Shown: positions 46,026-56,255 of the stretch, piece after piece | Position numbering within the stretch: position 1 is the first letter of the stretch | How the letters are laid out: every line of letters starts with the position of its first letter | Source: Glaciimonas sp. CA11.2 | GTDB lineage: Bacteria > Pseudomonadota > Gammaproteobacteria > Burkholderiales > Burkholderiaceae_D | DNA length: 64,000 nucleotides | NCBI RefSeq assembly: GCF_034314045.1 | Contig: NZ_JAVIWL010000001.1 | Location: forward strand, 1,674,001-1,738,000 | Reading direction: 5' to 3' | The notes under the pieces: generated by a model | What the model saw: the letters and a program-made list of their open reading frames with translations, nothing else | Told to the model about the DNA's origin: nothing | Database searches by the model: none | Program-made: the position numbers and the translations under genes

Positions 46026-49000
46026 ATGCCGACGCAATCCACGTTGACTTCCTCGCTGGGCGCAATCCCCTTCACCGAATTTCATGCTGAAGTGATTCGC
46101 AATCCATCGCCTTTGCGTTCAGCGATCACCGCCGCCTATCGCCGTGATGAATCGCTTGCGGTGCAATGGTTGCTAGGCCAGGTGGAAGATAGTTCGAGCG
46201 CAAGAGTGGCGAGTGCCCAACTGGCGAGCAAACTGGTGCAATCGGTGCGCGACAAACGTACACGTGCGTCGGGTGTAGACGCGTTAATGCATGAATTTTC
46301 ATTGTCGTCAGAAGAGGGCGTGGCGCTAATGTGCCTTGCTGAAGCGTTATTACGCATTCCCGATCATCAGACCGCAGACCGATTAATCGCCGACAAAATC
46401 AGCAAAGGTGACTGGCGTCGTCATCTGGGCGAATCGCCATCAATGTTCGTCAATGCAGCCACCTGGGGCCTTCTGATCACTGGCAAATTAGTCAGCACCA
46501 ATAGCGAGCGCGGTCTCGGTTCGGCGCTGACCAAACTCATCAGCAAAGGCGGTGAACCGCTAATCCGCAAGGGTGTAGACGTCGCTATGCGAATGCTGGG
46601 CAACCAATTTGTCACGGGGCAAACCATCGCCGAAGCGCTCGTCAACAGCCGCGACAATGAAAAACGCGGTTATCGCTACTCATACGATATGTTGGGTGAA
46701 GCCGCATTAACCGAAGAAGATGCGGCTGCGTATTATGTTTCCTATGAAACAGCGATTCACGCTATCGGCCGCGCCTCGAATGGTCGTGGGATCAAAGATG
46801 GTCCAGGGATTTCGGTAAAATTATCCGCCCTGCATCCACGCTATTCACGTGCTCAAAAGCATCGCACGCTGACTGAATTACTGCCACGCCTAAAAAAGCT
46901 GTTGCTGTTAGCCAAGCAATACGACATTGGTTTGAATATTGATGCCGAAGAAGCTGATCGACTTGAACTTTCTCTGGACTTAATGGAAGCGTTGGCTTTC
47001 GATCCTGACCTTGCCGGTTTTGAGGGTATTGGCTACGTCGTACAAGGTTATCAAAAGCGCTGCCCGTTCGTCATCGATTATCTGGCTGATCTGGCGCGCC
47101 GCAGCGGTCAAAAGTTTATGGTACGACTAGTTAAGGGCGCGTACTGGGACGCTGAGATTAAACGTGCGCAAGTCGATGGCATGCCCGGCTATCCGGTCTA
47201 CACCCGCAAGGTCTATACCGATGTTTCCTACCTTGCGTGCGCCCAACAATTATTAGCTGCAACGGATGTACTTTACCCACAATTCGCCACACATAACGCG
47301 CGGACATTGGCGACTATTTATTGCTGGGCAGAAGAAAAAGGGATTAACGATTATGAATTTCAATGCCTGCACGGTATGGGTGAGACGCTCTATGATCAAG
47401 TCGTGGGAAAACAAAATCTGAACAAACCATGCCGAATTTATGCGCCCGTCGGATCGCATCAGACACTGCTGGCTTATCTGGTGCGTCGCTTGCTGGAAAA
47501 TGGTGCGAACTCGTCGTTTGTTAATCAAATCGTGGACGAAAATGTTTCCATCGATATGCTGATTGCTGATCCATTGGAAGAATCCCGTAAGCTCGGCGGT
47601 GAACCGCATGCCAATATCGTATTGCCGCGTGCATTGTATGGCGCTGAAAGAAAAAATTCGGCTGGTGTTGATCTCAGCAACGAAGATGTTTTGCGTGACA
47701 TCGATACCGCATTTCAGCAATTCCGCAGCAATCAATGGCAAGCCAAACCTTTACTTGCCGTCGATCAAGTTGGTGAGGAAACTACAGTTACGGCAACACG
47801 CGAAGCCCAGAAAATTTTGAATCCGGCCGATCATCGCGATATCGTTGGTACCGTAGTCGAGGCTAGCGCTGATGACATTGAAACCGCTCTGCATGTAGCA
47901 ACATCTTACGCCATGGACTGGCAAACAAGGAAGCCCGCAGATCGGGCAGAGGTGTTAATGCGAGCTGCCGATTTGTTTGAAGAAAATCAGTTTGAATTGA
48001 TTGCGCTGGCTATCCGTGAAGCTGGAAAATCGTTACCCAATGGCGTTGCTGAAGTGCGTGAAGCGGTTGATTTTTTACGTTATTACGCCGCCCAAATTCG
48101 TCATACGCAAAACGCGTTGGCGCTTGGTCCAGTAGTGTGCATCAGTCCATGGAATTTCCCATTAGCAATTTTTGTTGGTGAAATCAGCGCGTCGCTGGCA
48201 GCAGGAAATGTCGTACTTGCTAAACCGGCTGAGCAAACGCCATTGATCGCCACACGAGCAGTAGAATTGTTGCATCGAGCTGGTATTCCACGTGCTGCCC
48301 TGCAATTATTGCCGGGTCGTGGTGATACCGTGGGTGCCAGATTAACCGCTGATCCACGTGTAAAAGGCGTTATTTTTACTGGGTCAACGGAAGTTGCGCA
48401 ATTGATTAATCGCACGCTTGCAGATCGCGCAACGAAGGAAAAAGTTGATCTGCCATTCATTGCTGAAACCGGCGGTCAAAATGTATTGATTGTGGACTCC
48501 AGTGCACTTCCGGAACAGGTCGTGGTTGACGTGCTGAGTTCGGCTTTTGATAGCGCTGGCCAACGCTGTTCTGCCTTGCGCGTTTTATGTTTGCAAAATG
48601 ATATCGCAGACAAAACAATCCATATGCTGAAAGGTGCAATGCAAGAATTGTGTATTGGCAATCCCGATCGTCTGATTACCGATATCGGCCCAGTTATTGA
48701 TGCTGAAGCGCAAGAAAAATTATTGGTGCATATTGATAAGATGAAGGTGACAGCAAAAGACTTCTTTCAATTGCCATTATCTGAGGCAGAAAACCATGGC
48801 ACATTTGTATCCCCAACTTTGATTGAAATTGGTTCGCTGGGTGAATTGAAACACGAAGTTTTCGGTCCGGTATTACATGTTTTGCGCTATGCCCGCGAAC
48901 AGTTACCGCAGCTCATTAACGCGATTAATGAGAGCGGTTATGGGCTCACGCTTGGGGTGCATTCGCGCATTGATGAAACTATCGATTTCATTTCACGCAG

Positions 49001-49763
49001 TGCACATGTCGGTAATATTTACGTCAATCGGAATATTGTTGGCGCAGTAGTGGGCGTGCAACCGTTCGGTGGAGAAGGTAAATCAGGGACCGGTCCAAAA
49101 GCGGGTGGCCCGTTATACCTGAAACGTCTGCAGCGCAACGCCGAAGCTAATTTAGGCGCGCATACCATTCACGAGGCCAATACGATTGTTCAAGAAGGCA
49201 CGTCAGCATTGCAATCCTTATTGGGCTGGGCAAAAACGCACGGCCATCAACGTATTGCCGCGTTAGGTCAGGAATATATTCATCATAGCTGGCTTGGAAC
49301 ATCGATGGTCTTGCCGGGACCAACGGGTGAGCGTAATACGCTGTCGTTCGCACCCCGCGGTGCGGTGTTATGCAGTGCACGGACGGTCGCAGTCATGTTA
49401 AATCAGCTCGCAGCCGTACTTGCTACTGGCAACACACCAATCATCGAAGCGGCATCATATGCTTTAATACCAAGCGGATTACCAAAAGCTGTACACGACA
49501 CTATTCGTATCATTGACACGGTTAGCAATACGACTGACCGTGCCGATAAAAATACTATCGCGTTACATTTTGCCCTGGTTGATGCTGCCGATCTGGAGCG
49601 ACTGTATCCGTTATTGGCTGCCCGCGAAGGTGCTCTTGTGCCAGTACTTGAAACATCGGAATATGCACCAATTCCATTGTGGAGATTAGTGGCCGAACGC
49701 GCCCTATGCGTGAATACTACCGCAGCGGGAGGAAATGCCAGTTTGATGACGTTAGAAGCTTAA
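46026..49763 (+). CDS. putA: Bifunctional proline dehydrogenase / P5C dehydrogenase
   Basis: The 1,245-residue enzyme oxidises proline to glutamate. It starts directly with the helical arm (PFTEFHAEVIRNPSPLRSAI) without the ribbon-helix-helix repressor domain of E. coli PutA. Proline dehydrogenase barrel about 200-490: SYDMLGEAALTEEDA, GPGISVKLSALHPRYS and RLVKGAYWDAEIKRAQ. Aldehyde dehydrogenase about 590-1050 with SPWNFPLAIFVGEI, catalytic Glu in IAETGGQN (about 815) and Cys in SAGQRCSALR (about 848). A C-terminal ALDH-like conserved domain (1070-1240) follows. Electrons go to quinone via FAD and to NAD. A strong terminator follows. Confidence 0.95.
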   Translation: MPTQSTLTSSLGAIPFTEFHAEVIRNPSPLRSAITAAYRRDESLAVQWLLGQVEDSSSARVASAQLASKLVQSVRDKRTRASGVDALMHEFSLSSEEGVALMCLAEALLRIPDHQTADRLIADKISKGDWRRHLGESPSMFVNAATWGLLITGKLVSTNSERGLGSALTKLISKGGEPLIRKGVDVAMRMLGNQFVTGQTIAEALVNSRDNEKRGYRYSYDMLGEAALTEEDAAAYYVSYETAIHAIGRASNGRGIKDGPGISVKLSALHPRYSRAQKHRTLTELLPRLKKLLLLAKQYDIGLNIDAEEADRLELSLDLMEALAFDPDLAGFEGIGYVVQGYQKRCPFVIDYLADLARRSGQKFMVRLVKGAYWDAEIKRAQVDGMPGYPVYTRKVYTDVSYLACAQQLLAATDVLYPQFATHNARTLATIYCWAEEKGINDYEFQCLHGMGETLYDQVVGKQNLNKPCRIYAPVGSHQTLLAYLVRRLLENGANSSFVNQIVDENVSIDMLIADPLEESRKLGGEPHANIVLPRALYGAERKNSAGVDLSNEDVLRDIDTAFQQFRSNQWQAKPLLAVDQVGEETTVTATREAQKILNPADHRDIVGTVVEASADDIETALHVATSYAMDWQTRKPADRAEVLMRAADLFEENQFELIALAIREAGKSLPNGVAEVREAVDFLRYYAAQIRHTQNALALGPVVCISPWNFPLAIFVGEISASLAAGNVVLAKPAEQTPLIATRAVELLHRAGIPRAALQLLPGRGDTVGARLTADPRVKGVIFTGSTEVAQLINRTLADRATKEKVDLPFIAETGGQNVLIVDSSALPEQVVVDVLSSAFDSAGQRCSALRVLCLQNDIADKTIHMLKGAMQELCIGNPDRLITDIGPVIDAEAQEKLLVHIDKMKVTAKDFFQLPLSEAENHGTFVSPTLIEIGSLGELKHEVFGPVLHVLRYAREQLPQLINAINESGYGLTLGVHSRIDETIDFISRSAHVGNIYVNRNIVGAVVGVQPFGGEGKSGTGPKAGGPLYLKRLQRNAEANLGAHTIHEANTIVQEGTSALQSLLGWAKTHGHQRIAALGQEYIHHSWLGTSMVLPGPTGERNTLSFAPRGAVLCSARTVAVMLNQLAAVLATGNTPIIEAASYALIPSGLPKAVHDTIRIIDTVSNTTDRADKNTIALHFALVDAADLERLYPLLAAREGALVPVLETSEYAPIPLWRLVAERALCVNTTAAGGNASLMTLEA

Positions 49764-49800
49764 GGCTTCAACCTCTTCTGGCTTTATTGCGTGCTCGCGG

Positions 49801-49829
49801 GGCCATCGTTTAAAGCGATGGCCTTTTTT
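49801..49829 (+). terminator. putA rho-independent terminator
   Basis: GGCCATCG (49801-49808) pairs with CGATGGCC (49816-49823), followed by TTTTTT. Confidence 0.9.
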
Positions 49830-50329
49830 ATTTGTGAAATTGCACAGAACGTCGATATTAGGCATTGGTGACATTCATCTTTAAACGTGAACTTTATTGC
49901 CGCGCTGTTTTACTGGCTATGCACCTAAGCGGCGTGAATCGATGCTAATCATCTTTTTATGAATCACTTTAGCGACGCCATCTGACACTAATCTCTGATT
50001 TAGGCATGTATAAATTCGTAGACATCCGATATTATCGTAATAGGTTCATGCGTAAACATTGCTTTTCTTCAAGCTATTAATCTGGTTAAATAGGCTGAAT
50101 AAAGACTCAAAATACTCTTTTTACTACCTAACATCGCACGACGGCACCGCAAAAAACCATGCTTTTAACATGGTAGTGCTGAAAGATATATTGCATTCGC
50201 TGCCTGAGAGTTTGATGTGTGCACATCGACCAAGTGACTAGTTTTCACGTGATAAGTCCACGCTAACGATTTACTCTCCGATTGAAATTTGCAGCATGTC
50301 TAACCCCATATGTTTATCCCCATATTGAT
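49830..50329. other. Intergenic region upstream of the AsmA-family gene
   Basis: About 500 bp with no supported gene. A 60-codon frame at 50059-50241 lacks a ribosome-binding site and resembles nothing, so it was rejected. Confidence 0.45.
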
Positions 50330-52333
50330 ATGACTACTACCAAATTTCGCCTGTTAAAAATTTTTTCATGGTGTCTCGGCGGCTTATTTATTCTGCTGGC
50401 GTTATGCGTGGTTTTTATGCTGACTTTCGATTGGAATCTGGCACGCCCATGGCTAAATCAGCGCGTTAGCGATGCTGCAGGCCGCCCCTTTGCAATTAAC
50501 GGTGATTTGTCATTACATTGGTTTAATCCGCAAACAGAAGAAACCAGTTGGCACAAATGGATTCCGTGGCCACAACTTACGGCGCAAAATATTGTGCTGG
50601 CCAACCCCGATTGGGCAAAAACCGGTCTGCATATGGTTGAAGTGGGTCAGGTCACCTTTACGTTACAGCCGCTACCGCTACTTGAAAAACGCATCATCAT
50701 TCCGAACCTGCAACTCGATACGCCGGTCGTCATGCTTGAACAATCTGCGGATGGTAAGAATAACTGGACCTTTCCTTCAACAGGGCCGAGCCAATGGAAA
50801 GTAAACCTGCAAAAAGTGGTGTTAACGCAAGGCACGATACGGTTGCTGAGTCCAATAAAAAAAATTGATATCGACGCGCATATTGCGACTCTGCCGACCA
50901 CTACAAAAGAGGGTTATGGGTTAGGTTGGAGTGTAAAAGGTAGTTTTAACAAAGCAGCAGTCAGCGGTAAAGGCAAAGCCGGCGCAGTATTATCGCTGGA
51001 GAATGTGAATGCGCCCTATCCACTAGAAGCGGACGTGCACATCGGAAAAACCATCATCGCGATCAAAGGAAGTTTAACCAAACCGAGCGATCTGGCCGCG
51101 CTCGATTTGCGTTTAACACTATCCGCAACAAGTATGGCTGATTTGTATCCGTTGACTGGTATTTTATTGCCAGCAACACCTCCGTTTTCCACAGAAGGAC
51201 GCTTGATCGGCAACGTCAAGCCTGGCGGCGGCGAGTGGCGTTACGAGAATTTTAACGGTCACGTCGGTTCAAGCGATTTATCCGGGACACTCGATTATAT
51301 GGCACGAGATCCAAGACCATTATTGAAGGGCACATTGGTATCAAATCAGTTGCGCCTGGTCGACCTGGGTCCGTTAATCGGGGCAGATTCCAATGCAAGT
51401 AAAGCTAACCGAGGCGTAGCACCAAATCAACCCGCCGACAAAGTGCTTCCGACTGAGCAGTTTGATACATCTCGTTGGGGCAGTATCGATGCTGATGTAA
51501 AATTTACCGCTAAAAAAATCATCCGGTCTGAGGCCCTGCCTATTCAAGACCTCAAAACGAATATCCATTTAAAAGACAGCCAACTATCACTGACGCCGTT
51601 AGATTTCGGTATAGCGGGTGGAAACCTGATTTCAACCATCAGGCTGGACGGTAGCGGTAAAGTTATGAAGGCCAAAATAACGCTTTCAGCTCGGCACCTG
51701 AAAATTAATCGTCTTTTCCCAACCCTTGAGTCAGCCCGCGCCAGCCTTGGTGAGATCAATGGTGATGCTGCCTTGATGGGTACGGGCAATTCTGTTGCAG
51801 CGCTAATGGCGACGTCTAACGGCGAACTCAAAACGTTGATTAACCAAGGAACCCTGAGTAAATTCATACTGGAGGCAGCCGGTCTGAACGTCGGTAATGT
51901 TGTCCTGTCTAAACTCTTCGGCGATAAACAGGTAAAGCTCAATTGCCTGGCTAGCGACTTTGTGATTGTCAATGGCGTCATGCAGACACGAACATTCCTA
52001 CTGGATACGGATGATGCAATGATTACCGTCAATGGTCAGATTAATCTGAAGACCGAGGTTATGGCGCTGAATGTCAAACCAAAAAGCAAAGGTCTACGCA
52101 TAATTTCCTTCAGATCGCCTCTATACGTCGCTGGGACCTTCAAAAACCCAGATGTAGGGGTTGATAAGGGTATCCTGGCATTAAAGGCTGGCAGCGCGAT
52201 TGCGCTTGGCGTTCTATTTCCGGTCGCAGCGATCTTGCCACTGGTGAATATCGGCTCTACCCAGCAGACAGATTGCGCGTCGTTACTTGCAGAAGTCAAA
52301 CTTAAACCTGTGATACCTCCGTCAGCACATTGA
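50330..52333 (+). CDS. AsmA-family inner-membrane/periplasmic protein
   Basis: From ATG 50330 the product is 667 residues: one N-terminal signal-anchor helix (IFSWCLGGLFILLALCVVFM, about 11-30), then AsmA N-terminal region WNLARPWLNQRVSDAAGRPF and INGDLSLHWFNP. A long beta-rich periplasmic domain with NLQLDTPVVMLEQ and a C-terminal AsmA-like end (LNVGNVVLSKLFGDKQVKLN, DPGV-like FKNPDVGVDKGILALKAGSA) follow. AsmA-type proteins are bridge-like proteins implicated in phospholipid transport to the outer membrane. It has its own promoter region and no operon partner. The start at TTG 50282 is less likely. Confidence 0.85.
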   Translation: MTTTKFRLLKIFSWCLGGLFILLALCVVFMLTFDWNLARPWLNQRVSDAAGRPFAINGDLSLHWFNPQTEETSWHKWIPWPQLTAQNIVLANPDWAKTGLHMVEVGQVTFTLQPLPLLEKRIIIPNLQLDTPVVMLEQSADGKNNWTFPSTGPSQWKVNLQKVVLTQGTIRLLSPIKKIDIDAHIATLPTTTKEGYGLGWSVKGSFNKAAVSGKGKAGAVLSLENVNAPYPLEADVHIGKTIIAIKGSLTKPSDLAALDLRLTLSATSMADLYPLTGILLPATPPFSTEGRLIGNVKPGGGEWRYENFNGHVGSSDLSGTLDYMARDPRPLLKGTLVSNQLRLVDLGPLIGADSNASKANRGVAPNQPADKVLPTEQFDTSRWGSIDADVKFTAKKIIRSEALPIQDLKTNIHLKDSQLSLTPLDFGIAGGNLISTIRLDGSGKVMKAKITLSARHLKINRLFPTLESARASLGEINGDAALMGTGNSVAALMATSNGELKTLINQGTLSKFILEAAGLNVGNVVLSKLFGDKQVKLNCLASDFVIVNGVMQTRTFLLDTDDAMITVNGQINLKTEVMALNVKPKSKGLRIISFRSPLYVAGTFKNPDVGVDKGILALKAGSAIALGVLFPVAAILPLVNIGSTQQTDCASLLAEVKLKPVIPPSAH

Positions 52334-52419
52334 AACTTACAACTAGACTTTCACTAGATGTCTAAGCATGTTTTACTCGGCTTATAAATAGCAGTCGCTA
52401 ATCATTCCATTAAGCGCCT

Positions 52420-52602
52420 TCAAAAATTGCAGCAAACGCCCTCCGCGCCAAGCGCTTCCTTCGGACGGTCAGGCGCTTTCCTATTCGGAGCGCAATTCAA
52501 GGTCAGGTAATGCTCGACAATCGCTTCTTGAGGTGCAAAAAGCGATTGTATCGTTCGTCCCGGATGCTTAGAGCGTTCATTCTGGCTTCTATAGCGTTTC
52601 AT
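52420..52602 (-). CDS. Possible small protein of unknown function
   Basis: A 60-codon frame with AAGGAG about 11 bases before the ATG. The sequence is basic at the N-terminus (MKRYRSQNERSKHPGR) and has three Cys. No family was recognised and it could be chance. It is the only candidate gene between the AsmA gene and the GMC gene. Confidence 0.3.
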   Translation of the reverse strand: MKRYRSQNERSKHPGRTIQSLFAPQEAIVEHYLTLNCAPNRKAPDRPKEALGAEGVCCNF

Positions 52603-52799
52603 TCCTATTTCGACTCCTTATTTTGATTCCTTACTTCGCAAATTTGCACCAAATGTGAATCGCCTTAGGTGATTTTATGCACTAAGTGCCTCATTGGGTA
52701 AAGCCCCAATAGCCCAAATTGACATGCAATATGCCGTACGCGAACTAACCAGATGTGCTGGCTGATGTCGTGCTTAATATTTTAAATGAATAGAAGTAA

Positions 52800-53006
52800 T
52801 GTGGATAAGGCTGTGGATATGTCGATCTATTAATGGGGATATCTCGTTATTGTTGACGCATTTCTTTTTTATTCAGCAACTATCCTTTACTCATACAACG
52901 TTTACTCAAGCTTTATTCACTCTTTAACAGTATGTTTACAAACAGATTTATGCTGTTATCCACAGAAAATGTCGTCGTTAACTATTACTACTATTTATAT
53001 CTATAA
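52800..53006 (+). repeat. Origin unit A
   Basis: Minus-strand DnaA box at 52800, near-box at 52812, plus-strand box 52956-52964, 13-nt spacer, TTAA at 52978 then CTA-TTA-CTA-CTA and TTTATATCTATAAA. Confidence 0.7.
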
Positions 53007-53340
53007 ATCGTTAACTAAAGAGATAAAAAAGATTTTTTCAAAAAAATAGAGCAAAAACCAGGTGTTTCACTCAGTTAAATCCGTTTAACTGACCTATTGA
53101 GAATTTAATTCTGCAAATAGTTGTTTGTAAGCTGTTTGTTTAAATGTGTTTTACTCGCAAATATGCTTAAAGCTTGGCTTTGATCGGTCTGTAGCCCGTG
53201 CAAGTTAAACGCTAGATGGCTTTGTTCTAGCTTTGAAAGAGGTAGAAAAAGGGATAAAAGAATAAAATTTTCTTTAGCGACATCAAAAAAACATTTTTCA
53301 GCTTAATACCGGATTAAAAAAGCAATTTTCTGAATAAAGC

Positions 53341-53535
53341 TGTGGATAACAAGTGAATAAGTTGTGGAAAATGAGGGTTTCTTGGTATATGCAATTGTTA
53401 TTCAACAGATGCTCTCAAGTAGTACAGCGTTTACTCTGACGTTATCCTTGTTCTACGTTGCTGTTTACAAAAAGAAAATTGACGTTATCCACAGAAAAGG
53501 TGGTCGTTAACTACTATTACTATTTATATATATAA
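53341..53535 (+). repeat. Origin unit B
   Basis: Minus-strand DnaA box at 53341, near-box at 53363, plus-strand box 53485-53493, 13-nt spacer, TTAA at 53507 then CTA-CTA-TTA-CTA and TTTATATATATAAA. Confidence 0.7.
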
Positions 53536-53691
53536 ACAAGTAAACACTAATACGACTTTGAAGTAAGCGATATAAGACGAAGATTAGACAAAAACGTCTG
53601 TTCAAAAAATGTCTGGCAAGATTAAAGTTAAGTGAATTCGTAATAGCGCATGAAAGCGAATCAACTTATATCGGTCCAGTGCTTTAAGGTC

Positions 53692-53900
53692 TGTGGATAA
53701 GTCTTTGGATATCGAGATGAATAAGTTGGGTACAACCTACTAAATCTTAATAAACATTTTTTTATCCACCAGTTATGGTTAATGAATACATTGTTTAAGA
53801 GGGACTTATCCTTATCCTAAGTCATTGTTTTTAAATGAGATTTCTGACTTGTACACAGAAAAGTAGGGTGTTAACTACTACTACTATTTATATATATAAA
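53692..53900 (+). repeat. Origin unit C
   Basis: Minus-strand DnaA box at 53692, near-box TTATCCACC at 53762, degenerate box TTGTACACA 53849-53857, 13-nt spacer, TTAA at 53871 then four CTA triplets and TTTATATATATAAA. Confidence 0.65.
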
Positions 53901-54377
53901 TCTATAGATTAAAAACATAAGGAAAAAAAGAGTAAAAGCGACTTTTTTTGGCAACGTTTAAAACAAAAACGAGCATTTATTCCGTTTGTAAAAAACAATT
54001 TATTCCTTTAAGGAATCATTTCTTATTGCCAATAGAAGGATAGCTTGCCTATATTTTTGTTGTCGGTAAGCTCCTAGTAAGCAACAAAGTGGATAAATAA
54101 GCATTTATGAATAAACAGGATATGAGCCCACGTTCTTTTAGGTGAAAAGTTAGTGATTTTTAAACATGACACTTGATGGCCTGCCAAATCGTATGAATGT
54201 GATTTTACAAATTGATGGTCGAGTCAAATTAGTCTCTTTGACTTGTCGTTAAAATAATATTTCTTAATTGCAACATATTATTAAAATAATTAATATCCAC
54301 TTATAAAAAGCCCGCCAACAAAACTGATGGACGAGTCTTAAAGACTAAGCGACCAAGCTTATAAATGAGGATGACAA

Positions 54378-56006
54378 ATGGAAGTAGCAGGAAAGTACGA
54401 CTACATTATTGTTGGAGCAGGAACTGCGGGTTGTGTATTAGCTAATCGATTGACACGAAACCCCAATGTCAATGTGCTATTGATTGAAGCGGGAGCAAAA
54501 GACGACTACATTTGGATACATATCCCGGTAGGTTATCTTTATTGCATTAATAATCCACGTACCGATTGGTTGTATCGGACTGAGCCTGATTCTGGACTGA
54601 ACAATCGCAGCCTGATTTATCCACGCGGAAAGGTGCTTGGTGGATCTTCTTCCATTAACGGCATGATTTATATGCGAGGCCAAGCCCGTGATTATGATCA
54701 ATGGGCGTCAATTACTGGTGATACGTCCTGGCGTTGGGAAAATGTTTTGCCACTTTTTAAGAAAAGTGAAGATCACTACAATGGAGCGAGCGCTTTTCAC
54801 GGAGTGGGCGGAGAGTGGAGAGTGGAAAAACAGCGATTGTCATGGCAAATTCTGGATGCTTTTCGGGATGCCGCCGCTGAGACGGGTATCCCAAAAGTGG
54901 ATGACTTCAATCAGGGTAATAACGAGGGTGTAGGTTATTTTGATGTCAATCAAAAGCGTGGAATTCGATGGAATGCGTCAAAAGCATTTTTACGTACCGC
55001 AGCGACCCGCGGAAATCTAGAAATCATGACCGGTTGTCATGTAAAACGGCTTCAAATTAATGCCGGTGAAAATGGTTTGGAATGCACAGGTGTTGAATTT
55101 TTAGGCGGTGGCAAAGAATGGTCGGCAGAAGCAGCTAAAGAAGTTCTATTGTGTGCTGGAGCAATTGGTTCGCCGCATATTTTACAATTTTCGGGAATTG
55201 GCCCAGCCACGCTCTTGCAGCAAAACCATATTCCGGTTGTGCATGATTTGCCGGGTGTTGGAGAGAATTTACAGGATCACTTGCAGATTCGCATGGGATT
55301 TAAAGTCTCGGGCGTGAAGACGCTCAACATGATGGCGAGCAATTGGGTCGGGAAAATGAAAATTGGATTTGAATATTTGCTGTCACGCAGCGGTCCAATG
55401 TCGATGGCGCCATCGCAGTTAGGTGCGTTTGCTAAATCCGATTCCACCCAGGAAACACCTAATTTGCAGTACCACGTGCAGCCATTATCATTGGAAAAAT
55501 TCGGCGATCCTCTGCATAATTTTCCTGCATTTACCGCCAGCGTTTGTAATTTGCGACCAACGTCTCGTGGTCATATTCGGGTCGCGTCGGGTGATCCTAT
55601 GGTTGCCCCGAAAATCACGTTAAATTACCTTTCTACCGAGCTTGACCGTAAAGTAGCTGCGGCTTCTGTAGTGTTAACAAGAAAGATTGCTGCGGCCCCC
55701 GCATTGCGAAAATATGCACCAGCAGAGTTTATGCCGGGTAACGATTTTCAAACCGAAGAAGACCTGATTCGCGCTGCGGGCAACGTGGGTACGACTATTT
55801 TTCACCCCGTCGGTACTTGCATGATGGGTAAAGTAACAGACAAATTAGCGGTAGTTGATAGTAAATTACGTGTAATTGGCGTAAATAGACTGCGTGTAGC
55901 AGACGCTTCAATAATGCCAACGATTACTTCAGGAAATACAAATTCACCAACTATTATGATTGCCGAAATGGCGGCTAAATTTATTTTGGAGAAGGTTTCT
56001 GAATAG
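54378..56006 (+). CDS. GMC-family oxidoreductase (choline dehydrogenase / AlkJ-like)
   Basis: The 542-residue FAD enzyme has dinucleotide motif YIIVGAGTAGCVLANRL (about 9-25), GMC signature 1 PRGKVLGGSSSINGMIYMRG (about 83-102), signature 2 near GAIGSPHILQFSGIGP and C-terminal HPVGTCMMG plus NTNSPTIMIAEM with the catalytic His and Asn. Such enzymes oxidise primary alcohols, choline or polyethylene glycols. There is no signal peptide. It is followed at 250 bp by a complete LivGFKHM-type importer on the same strand, so it may act on the imported compound. The start has GAGGATGACAA upstream. Confidence 0.9.
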   Translation: MEVAGKYDYIIVGAGTAGCVLANRLTRNPNVNVLLIEAGAKDDYIWIHIPVGYLYCINNPRTDWLYRTEPDSGLNNRSLIYPRGKVLGGSSSINGMIYMRGQARDYDQWASITGDTSWRWENVLPLFKKSEDHYNGASAFHGVGGEWRVEKQRLSWQILDAFRDAAAETGIPKVDDFNQGNNEGVGYFDVNQKRGIRWNASKAFLRTAATRGNLEIMTGCHVKRLQINAGENGLECTGVEFLGGGKEWSAEAAKEVLLCAGAIGSPHILQFSGIGPATLLQQNHIPVVHDLPGVGENLQDHLQIRMGFKVSGVKTLNMMASNWVGKMKIGFEYLLSRSGPMSMAPSQLGAFAKSDSTQETPNLQYHVQPLSLEKFGDPLHNFPAFTASVCNLRPTSRGHIRVASGDPMVAPKITLNYLSTELDRKVAAASVVLTRKIAAAPALRKYAPAEFMPGNDFQTEEDLIRAAGNVGTTIFHPVGTCMMGKVTDKLAVVDSKLRVIGVNRLRVADASIMPTITSGNTNSPTIMIAEMAAKFILEKVSE

Positions 56007-56255
56007 ATCGGGCTTACGGCTAGATTTGCCAAATCAGGGTTACCGACAGTTTAACCAACATCTTGGTAACCACGCGATTTTCTGTGGCTTAAATTACCAT
56101 AAAATGTTGTTGATTTGAGTTTAGTACTTATACGTATTGCTCAGTGTTCTGGTCCTCTGTACTATCCGTCAAACCAGTTTCAGTTGCTATCAACCTAATA
56201 AAAAATTTGTACCGATGGCTTGTCACGGCGCAAAGAAAAACCCTAAGGAGACAGG

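Larger units (their letters stand above)
52603..54377. other. Candidate replication origin (DnaA-box / DnaA-trio region)
   Basis: About 1.8 kb of AT-rich, gene-free DNA. Perfect 9-mer DnaA boxes TTATCCACA: 52956-52964 and 53485-53493 (plus), and 52800-52808, 53341-53349, 53692-53700 (minus). One-mismatch boxes occur at 52812, 53363, 53762 and 54088. Chance predicts about half a perfect box in 64 kb. Three units repeat with box, exactly 13 nt, TTAA, then four CTA/TTA triplets and TTTATATATATAAA-type AT tract. This is the layout of a bacterial basal origin unwinding system (DnaA box, spacer, DnaA-trio, melting region). No dnaA, dnaN, gyrB, parAB or repA is in the window, so whether this is oriC, a second or a vestigial origin is open. 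Confidence 0.7.

Noticed and set aside
50059..50241. 60-codon frame before the AsmA-family gene
   Set aside because: No ribosome-binding site and no recognisable features; likely chance.
52800..53900. Regularly repeated units considered as a CRISPR array or plasmid iterons
   Set aside because: Units are 360-530 bp apart, not 60-70 bp, and the repeated core is DnaA boxes plus triplets rather than identical direct repeats. No cas genes or repA nearby.
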